A stretch of DNA of 64,000 nucleotides, taken from the NCBI RefSeq assembly GCF_903853455.1, contig NZ_CAINTR010000201.1, positions 1 to 64,000 of the forward strand. The letters are read 5' to 3'. A model generated the notes under the pieces. The model was not told the DNA's origin and did not search any database. It worked only from the letters and a program-made list of their open reading frames with translations. The position numbers and the translations under genes are program-made. This document shows, in pieces, positions 19,130 through 28,826 of this stretch (positions within the stretch are counted from its first letter, which is position 1; the number at the start of each line of letters is the position of its first letter). This DNA is from an uncultured Magnetospirillum sp. (GTDB lineage Bacteria; Pseudomonadota; Alphaproteobacteria; Rhodospirillales; Magnetospirillaceae).

Positions 19130-20887
19130 ATGTGTGGCCTCGTCACCATCTTCGCCTACGGTTCGGACGTCCATCTGGTCGATCCCATGGAGATGATCCG
19201 CATCCGCGACGCCATGCGCAAGCGCGGCCCCGATGGCGAGGGGGCGTGGATGGGGGCCTATGGCCGGGTGGTGATGGGGCACCGCCGGCTGTCCATCATC
19301 GATCTCAGCCCGGCGGGGGCGCAGCCCATGGTCGCCGCCGATGGCGACTGCACCATCGTCTTCAACGGCGAGATCTACAATTATCGCACCCTGAAGAAGC
19401 GGCTGGAGGCCCAGGGGGTCAAGTTCCGCTCCGGCTCGGACACCGAGGTGGTACTGGAGATGTACCGGCGCGAAGGCCCGGCCATGCTCGCCAGTCTGCG
19501 CGGCATGTTCGCCCTGGCCATCTGGGACGGGCGGCGCAACGGCCTGCTGGTGGCCCGCGACGGGCTGGGGATCAAGCCGCTTTACGTCGCCGATGACGGC
19601 CGGACGGTACGGGTCGCCTCCCAGGTCAAGGCGCTGCTGGCCGGCGGCGGGATCGACACCAGTCCCGATCCCGCCGGCCATGCCGGCTTTTTCCTGTGGG
19701 GTCACGTTCCCGAGCCCCATACCCTGTATCGCGGCATCAAGGCGCAAAAGCCCGGCACCTGGGACTGGTGGGGTCCGGGCGGCGAGCGCGAGTCCGGGAC
19801 CTTCTTCGACCTGGGGGCCGAGCTGCGCCATCCCTCGCCGGTGGCCGGGGTGGATCTGCGGGCGGCGCTGGAAGATTCGGTGGCCCACCACCTGATCGCC
19901 GATGTGCCGGTGGGGGTGTTCCTGTCGGCCGGCCTCGATTCCACCACGCTGTGCGCCATGGCGGCGCGCCAGGCGCCAGGCCGGCTGCTGTCGGTCACCC
20001 TGGCCTTCGCCGAGTTCGAGGGGACCGAGCAGGACGAGGCCCCGCTGGCCGAACTGGCCGCCCATCATTTCGGTTCCGATCACACCACGGTGCGCATCCC
20101 CGGCCACGACTTCGCCGCCCAGCGCGACCAGATCCTGGCCGATATGGACCAGCCGTCCATCGACGGCGTCAACGTGTGGTTCGTCGCCCGCGCCGCCGCC
20201 GCCTGCGGCCTCAAGGTAGCGCTGTCGGGCCTGGGCGGCGACGAGCTGTTCGCCGGCTACGACAATTTCCGCCAGATTCCCCGGCTGGTCTCGCTGCTGA
20301 AGCCCTTGGCGGCGGTGCCGTCGCTGGGGCGGGGCTTCCGGAAGGCGACGTCCCATTTCGACTGGGTGCTGGGCAAGCCCAAGCTGGCCGGCATCCTGGA
20401 ATACGGCACCTCGCTGTCCGACGCCTATCTGCTGCGGCGCGGCCTGTTCATGCCGTGGGAGCTGGGCGAGGTGATGGACCCCGACATGGCCCGGGCCGGG
20501 CTGGAGAGCCTGGCGCCCCGGCTGCGGCTGGCCGAGGCCGCCGAGGGCATGGGCGACGACCAGTTGGCCATCTCGGCCATGGAGATGCAGTTCTACATGC
20601 GCAACCAGCTGCTGCGCGACGCCGACTGGGCCGGCATGGCCCATTCCCTGGAAATCCGGGTGCCGCTGGTCGATACCGCCCTGCTGCGGGGGGTTCTGGC
20701 CATGCATGCCGCCGGCAAGGCGCCCACCAAGCGCGACATGGCGCTGTGCGCCAATCCGGCGCTGCCCGAGTCCATCCTCAACCGCCCCAAGACCGGCTTT
20801 TCGGTGCCGGTGGCCGGATGGCTGGGCGAAAGCTCGCTGCGCGGCTGGGCCAAACGGGTTCACGCCGCCGCCCTGGGGAAACCATGA
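19130..20887 (+). CDS. Asparagine synthase (glutamine-hydrolysing)-like amidotransferase
   Basis: The start Met-Cys-Gly exposes the N-terminal nucleophile Cys2 of a class-II glutaminase domain (MCGLVTIFAYG, RRLSIIDLSPAGAQPM, FNGEIYNYRTL). The synthetase domain has the PPi loop in VGVFLSAGLDSTTL (SAGLDS instead of SGGLDS) and LSGLGGDELFAGY. This class either makes asparagine or amidates sugar acids in exopolysaccharide clusters. The neighbouring deacetylase (overlapping ATGA) and divergent CapD-like gene favour the second role, as inference. The length is 585 residues. Confidence 0.9.
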   Translation: MCGLVTIFAYGSDVHLVDPMEMIRIRDAMRKRGPDGEGAWMGAYGRVVMGHRRLSIIDLSPAGAQPMVAADGDCTIVFNGEIYNYRTLKKRLEAQGVKFRSGSDTEVVLEMYRREGPAMLASLRGMFALAIWDGRRNGLLVARDGLGIKPLYVADDGRTVRVASQVKALLAGGGIDTSPDPAGHAGFFLWGHVPEPHTLYRGIKAQKPGTWDWWGPGGERESGTFFDLGAELRHPSPVAGVDLRAALEDSVAHHLIADVPVGVFLSAGLDSTTLCAMAARQAPGRLLSVTLAFAEFEGTEQDEAPLAELAAHHFGSDHTTVRIPGHDFAAQRDQILADMDQPSIDGVNVWFVARAAAACGLKVALSGLGGDELFAGYDNFRQIPRLVSLLKPLAAVPSLGRGFRKATSHFDWVLGKPKLAGILEYGTSLSDAYLLRRGLFMPWELGEVMDPDMARAGLESLAPRLRLAEAAEGMGDDQLAISAMEMQFYMRNQLLRDADWAGMAHSLEIRVPLVDTALLRGVLAMHAAGKAPTKRDMALCANPALPESILNRPKTGFSVPVAGWLGESSLRGWAKRVHAAALGKP

Positions 20888-21714
20888 GTTTGCGCGAGAT
20901 CCTGGCCGGTCCCGCCCTCGGCCTGTGGCGGCTGGCGCGGCTGGTGCACCCGGCCGAGGAGAGCAGCTTCCGCATCCTGCTCTTCCATGACATTCCGCAA
21001 TCGCAACGACAGGCGTTTCAGAGCCTGGTGGGCGGCTTGGCGGCCAGAAACGCGCTGATCGACCCCGCCGAGGCGGCGCGGCGGCTGGGCGGGGGCGGCG
21101 GCAAGCCGGGCGTTCTGCTCAGCTTCGACGACGGTTTCGTCTCCAATCTGGCGGTGGCCGAGACCGTGTTGGCGCCGCTGGGGGCCAAGGCGCTGTTTTT
21201 CGTCTGCCCCGGCCTGATGGAGTTGAGCGGAGAGGCTCAAGGGGCCGCCATCGCCGCCAACATCCTGCGCGGCCGCCGGGAGGCGCCGGAAGCGGTGATG
21301 GATTGGGCGGCGGTGGAACGGTTGCGGGCGGCGGGGCACGTCATCGGCAACCATACCCTTGACCACCGGCGGCTGAGCGACCTGTCGCCCGGGCAGCGGG
21401 CCGAGCAGATCGGCCGCTCCGCCGAGATGCTGACGGCGCGGCTGGGGGAGCGGGCGGACTGGTTCGCCTACACCTTCGGCGACGTGGCCAGCATCGACGC
21501 CGCCGCCTTGGCCGAGATCGGCCGGCATCATCGCTTCTGCCGCTCGGGGGTGCGGGGGAGCAACGATTCCGATACGCCGCCGCTGGCGCTGCGGGGCAAC
21601 CACGTGGACCTCGCCGCCAGCCCCGCCTGGCAGGCGCTGGCGGTGGAGGGCGGTCTCGATTTCCGCTACCGCGCCCAGCGCTGCCGGCTGGACGGGATGG
21701 TGAACGGTCTTTGA
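20884..21714 (+). CDS. Polysaccharide deacetylase (NodB-like)
   Basis: This resembles carbohydrate esterase family 4. Motif 1 is LLSFDDGF (catalytic Asp and metal Asp) near residue 80 and motif 2 is GNHTLDHRRLSDLS (HxxxH metal site) near residue 155. The N-terminal region ILLFHDIPQSQ is typical of family members that start with a strand ending in H-D. No signal peptide is evident, so it may act on a cytoplasmic or membrane-bound glycan intermediate. The ATG overlaps the TGA of the amidotransferase gene, so the two are translationally coupled. Its length is 276 residues. Confidence 0.87.
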   Translation: MSLREILAGPALGLWRLARLVHPAEESSFRILLFHDIPQSQRQAFQSLVGGLAARNALIDPAEAARRLGGGGGKPGVLLSFDDGFVSNLAVAETVLAPLGAKALFFVCPGLMELSGEAQGAAIAANILRGRREAPEAVMDWAAVERLRAAGHVIGNHTLDHRRLSDLSPGQRAEQIGRSAEMLTARLGERADWFAYTFGDVASIDAAALAEIGRHHRFCRSGVRGSNDSDTPPLALRGNHVDLAASPAWQALAVEGGLDFRYRAQRCRLDGMVNGL

Positions 21715-21720
21715 GGCCGA

Positions 21721-21748
21721 CGAACCAATGGATTCATCCATTGGTTCG
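21721..21748 (+). terminator. Hairpin after the amidotransferase-deacetylase operon
   Basis: A perfect 12-bp stem (CGAACCAATGGA with TCCATTGGTTCG) and a 4-base loop, 6 bases past the deacetylase stop. No U-run follows, so it is a probable but weak terminator. Confidence 0.55.
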
Positions 21749-21749
21749 G

Positions 21750-21827
21750 AGTTGCGGGCAAAGCCCGGCGCGCCCCATGGCGCGGGAGCCAAGGCGGACG
21801 GAGGTCCGCCGCCCGGCGATTGAGGGG
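21750..21827 (+). repeat. Structured intergenic element, copy 1
   Basis: Plus orientation, between convergent genes. Palindrome CGCGCC-CCAT-GGCGCG, box AGCCAAGG, second stem GGCGGAC-GGAG-GTCCGCC, 3' box CGCCCGGCGATTGAGGG. Confidence 0.75.
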
Positions 21828-21861
21828 CGATGAGGCGAGCCTTTTCAGAGGCTCGCCGGCA

Positions 21862-22449
21862 CTACAGCACCCAGCGGCCGAGGAAGTTGCGGATCAGCTG
21901 GCTCATCTGCTCGTCGATGTCCTTGGCCAGGCTTTCGCTGATGTCATAGAGTACCCGGTCGCGCTCGTTGAGGGTGATGCCCTCGGTGACGGTGCGCGAG
22001 CGGCTGGAGCGGGCCACGGTCTCGCCGACCACCATGTGGCGGGCGTCGAGGATCTGCACCGCCACGTCCAGGGTGGCGTCGTAGCGCATCTCCTGCTCCT
22101 TCTTGAAGGCGCCGGTCAGGCCCTTGTCGATGGCCAGCGGCACCTCGATCACCTTGGCGTCGCGGATCACCACCCGGGCATAGCCGTCCCGGCCCATGGG
22201 CTTGAGCCGGTCCTGGGCCCAGCGCTGGGCGGCCGCTTCCGGCGAGACCGGCATCAGATGCTCGATATTGGGGCTGCGGCCGGGCGGAACGTATTCCGAC
22301 ACGATCTCCAGCTGACCCACGTCGAGATTGAACGGCCGCAGATTGGCGAAGCTGATCTCGGGCAGGGTCTGCATGGGCGGCTTGGTGTTCTGGCAGGCGG
22401 TGACGGCGAGGGTGGCCAGAACGGCCACCACCAGATGGAGGTGCCTCAT
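21862..22449 (-). CDS. Predicted lipoprotein of unknown function (195 aa)
   Basis: I recognise only the general type. MRHLHLVVAVLATLAVTAC is a lipoprotein signal with VTAC as lipobox. The mature part is mixed alpha/beta with a central stretch MRYDATLDVAVQILDARHMV followed by VARSSRSRTVTEGITLNERD, reminiscent of small alphaproteobacterial outer-membrane lipoproteins that lack a named function. AAGGGAA lies about 8 bases upstream of the chosen ATG; an upstream ATG would add 12 residues in front of the signal and is unlikely. It converges on the deacetylase operon and follows the membrane-protein gene on the same strand. Confidence 0.8.
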   Translation of the reverse strand: MRHLHLVVAVLATLAVTACQNTKPPMQTLPEISFANLRPFNLDVGQLEIVSEYVPPGRSPNIEHLMPVSPEAAAQRWAQDRLKPMGRDGYARVVIRDAKVIEVPLAIDKGLTGAFKKEQEMRYDATLDVAVQILDARHMVVGETVARSSRSRTVTEGITLNERDRVLYDISESLAKDIDEQMSQLIRNFLGRWVL

Positions 22450-22507
22450 CGGAAAATTCCCTTGCTTGGAAGATGCTGAGTTCATATTGGCAGCTCGCCC
22501 GGCCGCG

Positions 22508-23749
22508 TCAAGACGACAGGGGATTTAGGTCACGACGATCACTGCGCCATAACCGCCGCCACAGCAGCGTCAGCAGCAGCGCCAGCAGGAGCGGCGTCAT
22601 CGGAACGGCCGCCAGTTCGCCCATCTGGCGCGCCAGCACCGGCAACAACCAGAGCAGGACCAGCAGGGTCTTCTCCCAGGGCCGGAAGCCGGCGCGACGC
22701 CCCTCCGCCACCAGCCAGGCCACGGGCAGGGCGAGGAGGACCAGATCGTAGTCGAGGACATAAGGGGTGGTAAGCGGCGTCGCGGCGACCAGAACCGCCG
22801 CCTTGAGCGCCAGCGGCGCCTCCCGCTTCCGCCATGCCGCCACGACCACGATGACGACCACCAGCAGTACGCCTCCCTGGATGGCATAGGCGAGGCCGAT
22901 GCCGCCGCCCAGCATGCGCACCGCCGAGAACACGCTCTGAATCTTATGCCAGCCGGTGGCGCCCTGCTCGATGATGGTGGTGCGGGTCAGCGCCAGGCTG
23001 CCGAAGAAGGCCCGCCAGCTCGCCACGCCGAACAGCCACAGGCTCAAGGACACCGTCGCCAACAGGGACAGACCGGCCCCCGCCAGCACCCGCCAATGGC
23101 CGCCGGCGATCAGGGCCAGCGGCAGCAGCAGGCCGAATTGCGGCTTGTAGGCCAGGAGGCCGAGCAGCATTCCCGCCAGCAGCGGCCGGCGGTCCAGCAG
23201 CAGCAGGCCGCCGCCCATCAGGCCGACGGTGAGGAAGCCGTTCTGGCCGTGCATCAGGTTGATCCACAGGCCGGGGAAGGCCAGAATCGGCAGAATGGCC
23301 GGCCGCTCCGGCAGGATGCGGCGTACCGCGCTCCAATAGGCGGGGAAAGTGGCGGCCAGATAGAGCGCCAGCGCCCACAGATAGGGCAGCAGCGCCAGCG
23401 GCGCGGCTACGAGCAGGAACAAGGGCGGATAGTGCCAGCCGTAATAATCGGGATGATCGGCGCCGACCACCCGCCGTTCCACCTCGGCATGGCGGGGCCA
23501 GTCCCAGGATTCGGCCGGCCGGCCCTCCAGCGTCATGGCCGAGGCGGCCCAGACGTTGAGGAAATCGGTGCCCAGCACCTTGCCGGTGCGGTCGATCACC
23601 CCCTCGGCGGTGGCGACCCAGAATCCGGCGACCGCCAGCCATACCACCAGGAAAATGGCGGGATAGACCCGCAGCCGCTCCGGGGTCAGCCAGGACCCGT
23701 TTCTGAGGGAGGTGAGGAGGCCCGCCGCCCGCCGCCCGAGGCCCATCAC
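22508..23749 (-). CDS. GT87/DUF2029-like membrane glycosyltransferase
   Basis: The protein is strongly hydrophobic with about 9-10 membrane helices (such as YPAIFLVVWLAVAGFWV and AIQGGVLLVVVIVVVAAW). The first periplasmic loop has GTDFLNVWAASAMTLEGRP, whose acidic Asp is a hallmark of GT-C folds. Later come YYGWHYPPLFLLVAAPLALL and a HGQNGFLTVGLMGGGLLL segment typical of DUF2029 mannosyltransferases, which use polyprenyl-phosphate sugars. The length (413) fits. The start codon is GTG, overlapping the hslO stop, or the ATG one codon later. It could add sugars to a surface glycan, consistent with nearby polysaccharide genes. Confidence 0.85.
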   Translation of the reverse strand: MMGLGRRAAGLLTSLRNGSWLTPERLRVYPAIFLVVWLAVAGFWVATAEGVIDRTGKVLGTDFLNVWAASAMTLEGRPAESWDWPRHAEVERRVVGADHPDYYGWHYPPLFLLVAAPLALLPYLWALALYLAATFPAYWSAVRRILPERPAILPILAFPGLWINLMHGQNGFLTVGLMGGGLLLLDRRPLLAGMLLGLLAYKPQFGLLLPLALIAGGHWRVLAGAGLSLLATVSLSLWLFGVASWRAFFGSLALTRTTIIEQGATGWHKIQSVFSAVRMLGGGIGLAYAIQGGVLLVVVIVVVAAWRKREAPLALKAAVLVAATPLTTPYVLDYDLVLLALPVAWLVAEGRRAGFRPWEKTLLVLLWLLPVLARQMGELAAVPMTPLLLALLLTLLWRRLWRSDRRDLNPLSS

Positions 23750-24651
23750 CGATCCAACTCACCCAGGGCGATGGTATGGTCGGCGCAGCAGAACTCGCAG
23801 GTGACCACGATGGCGCCCTGCTCGTTGGCCAGCGCGTCCAGATCGGCACGCGGCAACGAGGCCAGCGTCGCCTTGACCCGGTCGCGCGAGCAGCGGCATT
23901 TGGCTTCCAGCGGTTTGGGCTCGAACACCAGCAGCTGCTCGGCGTGATACAGCCGGTACAGCAATTGCTGCGGCGACAGGGCGGGGTCGAGCATTTCGGC
24001 GGCGGAGATGCTGCCCAGCAGGATGCCAGCCCGGCGCCAGCCCTCCTCGGCATCGTCGGCCACCAGGATGGGAGCGTTGCTGGCGCCGGCCGGCATGCGC
24101 TGGATCAACAGCGCCGCGGCGCTCCAGCCCTGGCCCGCCGTCGGCGGCTGCACCGCCACTTCGATGGCGGTGTCCAACTGCTCCGACTGCTTGAAATAGG
24201 TCCGCGCGCATTCTTCCAGGGTGTCGCCGATCAGCTCGACGATGCCTTGATAGCGCTCGGTGTCGGGTCCCTGGTCGACGGTGAAGGCGAGATAGCCGCC
24301 ACCCAGCATGTGCGGCACCGAGGCGTGGCGGCGCACCTCCACCCCCGCCAGCTTGTCGGCGGCGAAGCGGGCATGGGCGCGGATCTGGCCGGAACTGGTG
24401 ATGTCGGCCACCAGCAGCGAGACCGGGCCGGCGCCCTGGGCCTGCAAGGTGAAGATGCCGTCGAATTTGAGCTGGGCCGCCAGCACCACCGCCAGCGCCA
24501 CCGTCTCGGCCAGCAGGGCGCCGACCGACGGGGGGTAGCCGTGCTGCTGGTCGAGGATGGTGTCGAGCGCCGGACCCAGCCGGGCCAGCCGGCCGCGCAC
24601 CGCGCCGCCGCCCACCGAGAAGGACAGGACCTGGTCGACCACAGCGGTCAC
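23746..24651 (-). CDS. hslO: Redox-regulated chaperone Hsp33
   Basis: Hsp33 is a holdase activated by oxidation. The C-terminal zinc-binding redox switch is present: CRCSRDRV (CxC) and CEFCCADH (CxxC), about 30 residues apart. The N-terminal domain includes [20 protein letters not shown] and [12 protein letters not shown], typical of the family. The start is a GTG overlapping the argF stop as GTGA, since similarity ([13 protein letters not shown]) begins there. At 301 residues it is full length. Position in an argD-argF-hslO run means it is co-transcribed with arginine genes, an arrangement I recall in other alphaproteobacteria. Confidence 0.95.
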   Translation of the reverse strand: MTAVVDQVLSFSVGGGAVRGRLARLGPALDTILDQQHGYPPSVGALLAETVALAVVLAAQLKFDGIFTLQAQGAGPVSLLVADITSSGQIRAHARFAADKLAGVEVRRHASVPHMLGGGYLAFTVDQGPDTERYQGIVELIGDTLEECARTYFKQSEQLDTAIEVAVQPPTAGQGWSAAALLIQRMPAGASNAPILVADDAEEGWRRAGILLGSISAAEMLDPALSPQQLLYRLYHAEQLLVFEPKPLEAKCRCSRDRVKATLASLPRADLDALANEQGAIVVTCEFCCADHTIALGELDR

Positions 24652-25550
24652 CCCAGGCACCAGGTGAGGATGCCCTTTTGCACATGCATGCGGTTCTCGG
24701 CCTCGTCCCAGACCACCGATTGCGGGCCGTCCATCACCGCATCGGTGACCTCCTCGCCGCGATGGGCCGGCAGGCAGTGCATGAACAGCGCGTCGGGCGC
24801 GGCGCCGGCCATCAGGGTTTCGTTGACCTGATAGGGGGCCAGCACTTCGTGGCGGTCCTGGTCGCGGCAGCCCATGGAGACCCAGGTGTCGGTCATCACC
24901 AGATGGGCGCCGCTCACCGCCTGGAGGGGGTCGGCGGTCAGCTCGACCTTGGCACCCCTGGCCCGGGCCCAGCTCACCGCCGCCGTCGAGGGCATCAGAG
25001 AACCGGGGCAGGCCAGTCTGATTTCGCAGCCGAAATGACCGGCGGCATGGAGCCAGCTGGCGGCCACGTTGTTGCCGTCGCCGACCCAGGCCACGGTCTT
25101 GCCGGCCAGCGGCCCGCGATGTTCCTCGAAGGTCATGATGTCGGCCATGACCTGGCAGGGATGGGATTCGTCGGTGAGGCCGTTGATCACCGGCACGCTG
25201 GCGTATTTGGCCAGTTCCACCAGCTTGTCCGGCCGGTCGGTGCGGATCATCAGGGCGTCGACGAAGCGCGACAGGACGCGGGCGGTGTCGGCGATGGTCT
25301 CGCCCCGGCCCAGTTGGGTGTCGCCGCTGGACAGCATGATGACGTCGCCGCCCAGTTGTTTCATGCCGGCTTCGAACGAGACACGGGTGCGGGTCGAGGG
25401 CTTCTCGAAGATCATGGCCAGCATCTTGCCGGCCAGCGACGCCGGCCGGCCCTTGCCGGCCTTGTAGGCGACGCCCAGATCCAGGATGTGGCGTAGCGTC
25501 GGCGTGTCGAACGTGTCGAGATCGAGGAAATGCTTGGGTGCGGGACTCAA
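24648..25550 (-). CDS. argF: Ornithine carbamoyltransferase
   Basis: This enzyme makes citrulline from ornithine and carbamoyl phosphate. The carbamoyl-phosphate site is [13 protein letters not shown], the second motif is [11 protein letters not shown], and the ornithine/catalytic Cys motif is [12 protein letters not shown]. The length (300) is typical. It starts with TTG overlapping the argD stop (TTGA), and its own stop overlaps the hslO GTG, so three genes are chained by 4-base overlaps. Confidence 0.98.
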   Translation of the reverse strand: MSPAPKHFLDLDTFDTPTLRHILDLGVAYKAGKGRPASLAGKMLAMIFEKPSTRTRVSFEAGMKQLGGDVIMLSSGDTQLGRGETIADTARVLSRFVDALMIRTDRPDKLVELAKYASVPVINGLTDESHPCQVMADIMTFEEHRGPLAGKTVAWVGDGNNVAASWLHAAGHFGCEIRLACPGSLMPSTAAVSWARARGAKVELTADPLQAVSGAHLVMTDTWVSMGCRDQDRHEVLAPYQVNETLMAGAAPDALFMHCLPAHRGEEVTDAVMDGPQSVVWDEAENRMHVQKGILTWCLG

Positions 25551-26719
25551 CGAGGCACCTCACTGAAGGTACGCGACAGAATGTCGATGGCCTCGTCGAT
25601 CTCCCGCTCACCGATGATCAGGGGCGGCAGCAGCCGCACCACGTTGTCGCCGGCCCCCACCGTCAGCAGGCCGTTGGCCAGCAGCTTCGCCGACAGCTCG
25701 GTGTTGGGGATGCGGGCCTTGAGACCCAGCATCAGGCCGCGACCGCGAATCTGCTCGACCACATGGGGGAAGCGGGCGCAGGTCTCTTCCAGCCGGCCGC
25801 GCAGCAGCGTGGCCATCTGCTCCACATGGGGGAAGAAGCCGGGCTCGGCCATGACGTCCAGCACCGTGTCGGCCGCCGCCATGGCCAGCGGATTGCCGCC
25901 GAAGGTCGATCCGTGGGCGCCGGCGGTCATGCCGCGCGCCGCCTTCTCGGTGGCGAGGCAGGCGCCGACCGGAAAGCCGCCGCCGAGGCCCTTGGCGATG
26001 CCCATGACGTCGGGGGCGATGCCGGCCTGCTCGTGGGCGAACAGGGTGCCGGTGCGGCCCATGCCGGTCTGCACCTCGTCGAACATCAGCAGCACGCCGA
26101 ACTCGTCGGCGGTGGCGCGCAGCCGGCGCAGATAGTCGGGGTCGCCGGGAATGACGCCGCCCTCGCCCTGGACCGGTTCCACCAGGATGGCGGCGGTCTC
26201 GGCGGTGATGGCGGCACGCATGGCGTTGAGGTTGCCGTAGGGAACGTGGTCGAAGCCTTCCACCGCCGGGGCGAAGCCTTCCATGTGCTTTTTCTGGCCG
26301 CCGGCGGCGACGGTGGCTAGGGTGCGGCCGTGGAAGCCGCCCTCGGCGCAGATCACCCGGTACCGCTGGGGATTGCCGCCGGCATGATGGTATTTCCGCG
26401 CCATCTTGATGCAGCATTCCATGGCTTCGGCGCCGGAATTGCAGAAGAACACGGTGTCGGCGAAGCTGCGCGCCACCAGCTTGGCGGCGACCTTCTCCTG
26501 GCCCGGAACCCGGTAGAGATTGGAGCAGTGCCACAGCTTGCCGGCCTGCTGGCGCAGCGCCTCGACCAGTCGGGGATGGGCGTGGCCCAGGGCGGTGACG
26601 GCGACGCCCGACCCGAAATCCAGGAAGCGGCGGCCATCGGTGGCGTACAGATACGCCCCCTCTCCCCGCTCGAAGGCAAGGTCGGCGCGCGCATAGGTCG
26701 GCATAACCACTGGAACCAT
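25547..26719 (-). CDS. argD: Acetylornithine aminotransferase
   Basis: A PLP-dependent class-III aminotransferase in arginine (and possibly lysine) biosynthesis. Motifs: [15 protein letters not shown] near residue 33, [19 protein letters not shown], the Asp that contacts the pyridine N in [15 protein letters not shown], and the Schiff-base Lys in [15 protein letters not shown]. The length is 390. A GGGAGCGG ribosome-binding site precedes the ATG. It is the first gene of the argD-argF-hslO run, so the operon promoter should lie in the upstream gap. Confidence 0.97.
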   Translation of the reverse strand: MVPVVMPTYARADLAFERGEGAYLYATDGRRFLDFGSGVAVTALGHAHPRLVEALRQQAGKLWHCSNLYRVPGQEKVAAKLVARSFADTVFFCNSGAEAMECCIKMARKYHHAGGNPQRYRVICAEGGFHGRTLATVAAGGQKKHMEGFAPAVEGFDHVPYGNLNAMRAAITAETAAILVEPVQGEGGVIPGDPDYLRRLRATADEFGVLLMFDEVQTGMGRTGTLFAHEQAGIAPDVMGIAKGLGGGFPVGACLATEKAARGMTAGAHGSTFGGNPLAMAAADTVLDVMAEPGFFPHVEQMATLLRGRLEETCARFPHVVEQIRGRGLMLGLKARIPNTELSAKLLANGLLTVGAGDNVVRLLPPLIIGEREIDEAIDILSRTFSEVPR

Positions 26720-26853
26720 TTCCGCTCTCCCGAACGCCCTAAGGCCAATGCCGGTAGCCTCGCTGCGGGAGCGAAAACGACCGACGCGCTCATGGAAAGC
26801 GGCGGAGTATCGTTAAGAATTCCAACAATGTCAACCGCAGGGAGGCGAAAAGC

Positions 26854-26915
26854 TTATGTCTTCAGCTTGTAGCCGATCATAGCTTGCCAGCAAGCCCATG
26901 ACGGTATCTTGCCCG
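26854..26915 (-). pseudogene. Remnant of an ABC-2 permease 3' end
   Basis: The minus strand reads CWQAMIGYKLKT then TAA, matching the last residues of the intact permease nearby (TWRMLATGYKLKT, TGA). In the shared GYKLKT-stop segment the four base differences are all silent, which supports a coding origin. Upstream, similarity seems to move to another frame (VMGLLA), so the piece is frameshifted and broken. It sits on the far side of the DUF4153 gene. Confidence 0.45.
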
Positions 26916-27000
26916 AAATACCCACTCAGTTGAATCCCTGGCAACGAATGGCCATCAACGGTATCATCGCCGTGTTTTGCGCGTGGCGAGGGGCACGGTG

Positions 27001-28797
27001 ATGATGAGGAACCGGTTCGCGACGGTGGGTGGGGTGCGGCTGCTGATCGGGTTGGGCCAGGGATTGGTCCTCTATCTTCTTGCCTTGGCGGCAACCGACG
27101 AGACTTGGCCAGCGACGGAACGGTTCCTCTTCGCGCCAATGTTTCTAACTGCGCTGTATGCGCCTCTCGCAGCCCTGTTCGGCCTGAACCGCATGGATGC
27201 CCGCCGATTGACCGGATGGACCGCGACGGTGGCGGTCATCCTCGTCGGCCTGGCCTTGCACGATGTCAACCGCCGCCTCGGCGCGCCTGACGGCGGTGTC
27301 ATGGGCTGGTGGAGCGGGAAAGCCATCAGGCCCTCGCCTGTATTGATGATCCATGCCGCTATCGGCTTGTTCATCGCCCATGCCCTGGTGGTCGCGGCGA
27401 CGGAAGAAGGCAAGGCCATCGCCAGATACTCCAGGTATTTCGATGTCGCGTGGAAACAAGGCGTTCAGACGGTGTTCGCGGGGGTTTTTGTCGGCATATT
27501 TTGGCTGATATTGCATCTCGGCGCGGCGCTGTTCGACATGCTGCACCTGAGTCTTTTTCACGAAACGATCAGCAAGCCGTGGTTTTACTGGCCAGTGACG
27601 TTTCTTTCCCTGTCTGCCGCCATCCATCTGACCGATGTCGCTCCGGGGATCATCGGTGGCATCCGCACGGTGGCCCTGGTGCTGTTGTCATGGCTTTTGC
27701 CGATCCTTGTCCTGATTACGGCTGGATTCCTGGTGGCCTTGACGGCGACGTCCCTGACGCTGTTGTGGAACACCCGACACGGGGCGGAGGTGGTCCTGAC
27801 AGCTACCGCTGGATTGATCATCCTGGCCAATGCCGCCTACCAACAAGGCCCGCCCCGGAACGGCGAGGAAGGCCACACGCCTGCGCGAATTCTCGCATGG
27901 GCGGGTGTCGCGGTCGGCCCACTGGCCTTGGCCCTGGTCGGGTTGGCCGGATATGCGACCTTGTTGCGGGTGTCGCAATATGGCTGGACGACCAACCGCG
28001 TCATCGTGGCCGCCATTGTTTTTATCGCGGCCGTGTACGCTGTCGGCTACACGCTGGCCGGGCCGTGGAAGAACACGCCCCGGACACGATGGGAGGCGAC
28101 CAATGTGGCGGCGTCGTTCGTCATCCTGATTGTCATGTTGTCGCTGCTGTCGCCGGTCGCCGACCCATCTCGCATCGCCGTCACCAGTCAGGTGGCGCGG
28201 TTGGAGGCCGGAATCCTGGCGCCGGAGAAATTCGATTTTTACGCCTTGCGGTTTGACGGTCAGCGATACGGGCAGGAAGCACTGGGCCGCTTGGCCGCGA
28301 GCTCCGATCCCCAGATACGGGAAGGGGCGGTTGCGGCATTGAAGGAAACGAATCGCTGGGCGGCTCGTCTGCTCGTAAAACCTCGTCCGTTATCGCCGGA
28401 CGAGATCGCCGCCAATATCACGGCCCACCCGAACGGTCACGCCCTGCCGTCCACCCTGTTGGAGATCGACTTCTCCAAGACAGGATACCTGAAACCCGGC
28501 TGTTTCACGACGCGCGGTCAGGCATGCGACGCTGTATTCCTGGGAAAAGCGAGCGATGGCATGGAGATCGCCGTCATTCTCGATGCGAACAAGGCGAGAC
28601 CCGGCGTCCTTGTCAAGGTCGGCACGGATGGACGGTGGTTGGTCGTGGGGACTCTTTCCGTGCTGTGCCAGGAATTCCGCAATGCCCTGTTCAACGGCAG
28701 CTACGCTTTTCTTTCGCCGGTCATTTCAGATATTGGCATCGGCGGCCAGCACATACACCCGCATATCACCGACGATCCGTACCGCTGCAAGGATTGA
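27001..28797 (+). CDS. DUF4153-family multi-spanning membrane protein
   Basis: The N-terminal two thirds carries about ten hydrophobic helices (such as LLIGLGQGLVLYLLALAA, VALVLLSWLLPILVLITAG and VIVAAIVFIAAVYAVGYTL). The layout matches DUF4153 proteins, whose function is unknown. The C-terminal about 200 residues are soluble, with VARLEAGILAPEKFDFYALRF, a segment typical of the family, then a non-conserved tail. GAGGGG 7-12 bases upstream favours the ATG at 27001 over earlier TTG or GTG codons. Its codon use looks a little more relaxed (more A/T at third positions) than its neighbours. Permease 3' ends lie on both sides, suggesting insertion. Confidence 0.8.
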   Translation: MMRNRFATVGGVRLLIGLGQGLVLYLLALAATDETWPATERFLFAPMFLTALYAPLAALFGLNRMDARRLTGWTATVAVILVGLALHDVNRRLGAPDGGVMGWWSGKAIRPSPVLMIHAAIGLFIAHALVVAATEEGKAIARYSRYFDVAWKQGVQTVFAGVFVGIFWLILHLGAALFDMLHLSLFHETISKPWFYWPVTFLSLSAAIHLTDVAPGIIGGIRTVALVLLSWLLPILVLITAGFLVALTATSLTLLWNTRHGAEVVLTATAGLIILANAAYQQGPPRNGEEGHTPARILAWAGVAVGPLALALVGLAGYATLLRVSQYGWTTNRVIVAAIVFIAAVYAVGYTLAGPWKNTPRTRWEATNVAASFVILIVMLSLLSPVADPSRIAVTSQVARLEAGILAPEKFDFYALRFDGQRYGQEALGRLAASSDPQIREGAVAALKETNRWAARLLVKPRPLSPDEIAANITAHPNGHALPSTLLEIDFSKTGYLKPGCFTTRGQACDAVFLGKASDGMEIAVILDANKARPGVLVKVGTDGRWLVVGTLSVLCQEFRNALFNGSYAFLSPVISDIGIGGQHIHPHITDDPYRCKD

Positions 28798-28826
28798 CCG
28801 CGGTACGGATCGGCGGGCATCGCGCC

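Noticed and set aside
19696-21714. A 672-codon frame covering the asparagine-synthase gene and the deacetylase
   Set aside because: The part before 20884 is an Arg/Gly-rich off-frame translation; the deacetylase starts at the ATG overlapping the synthase stop.
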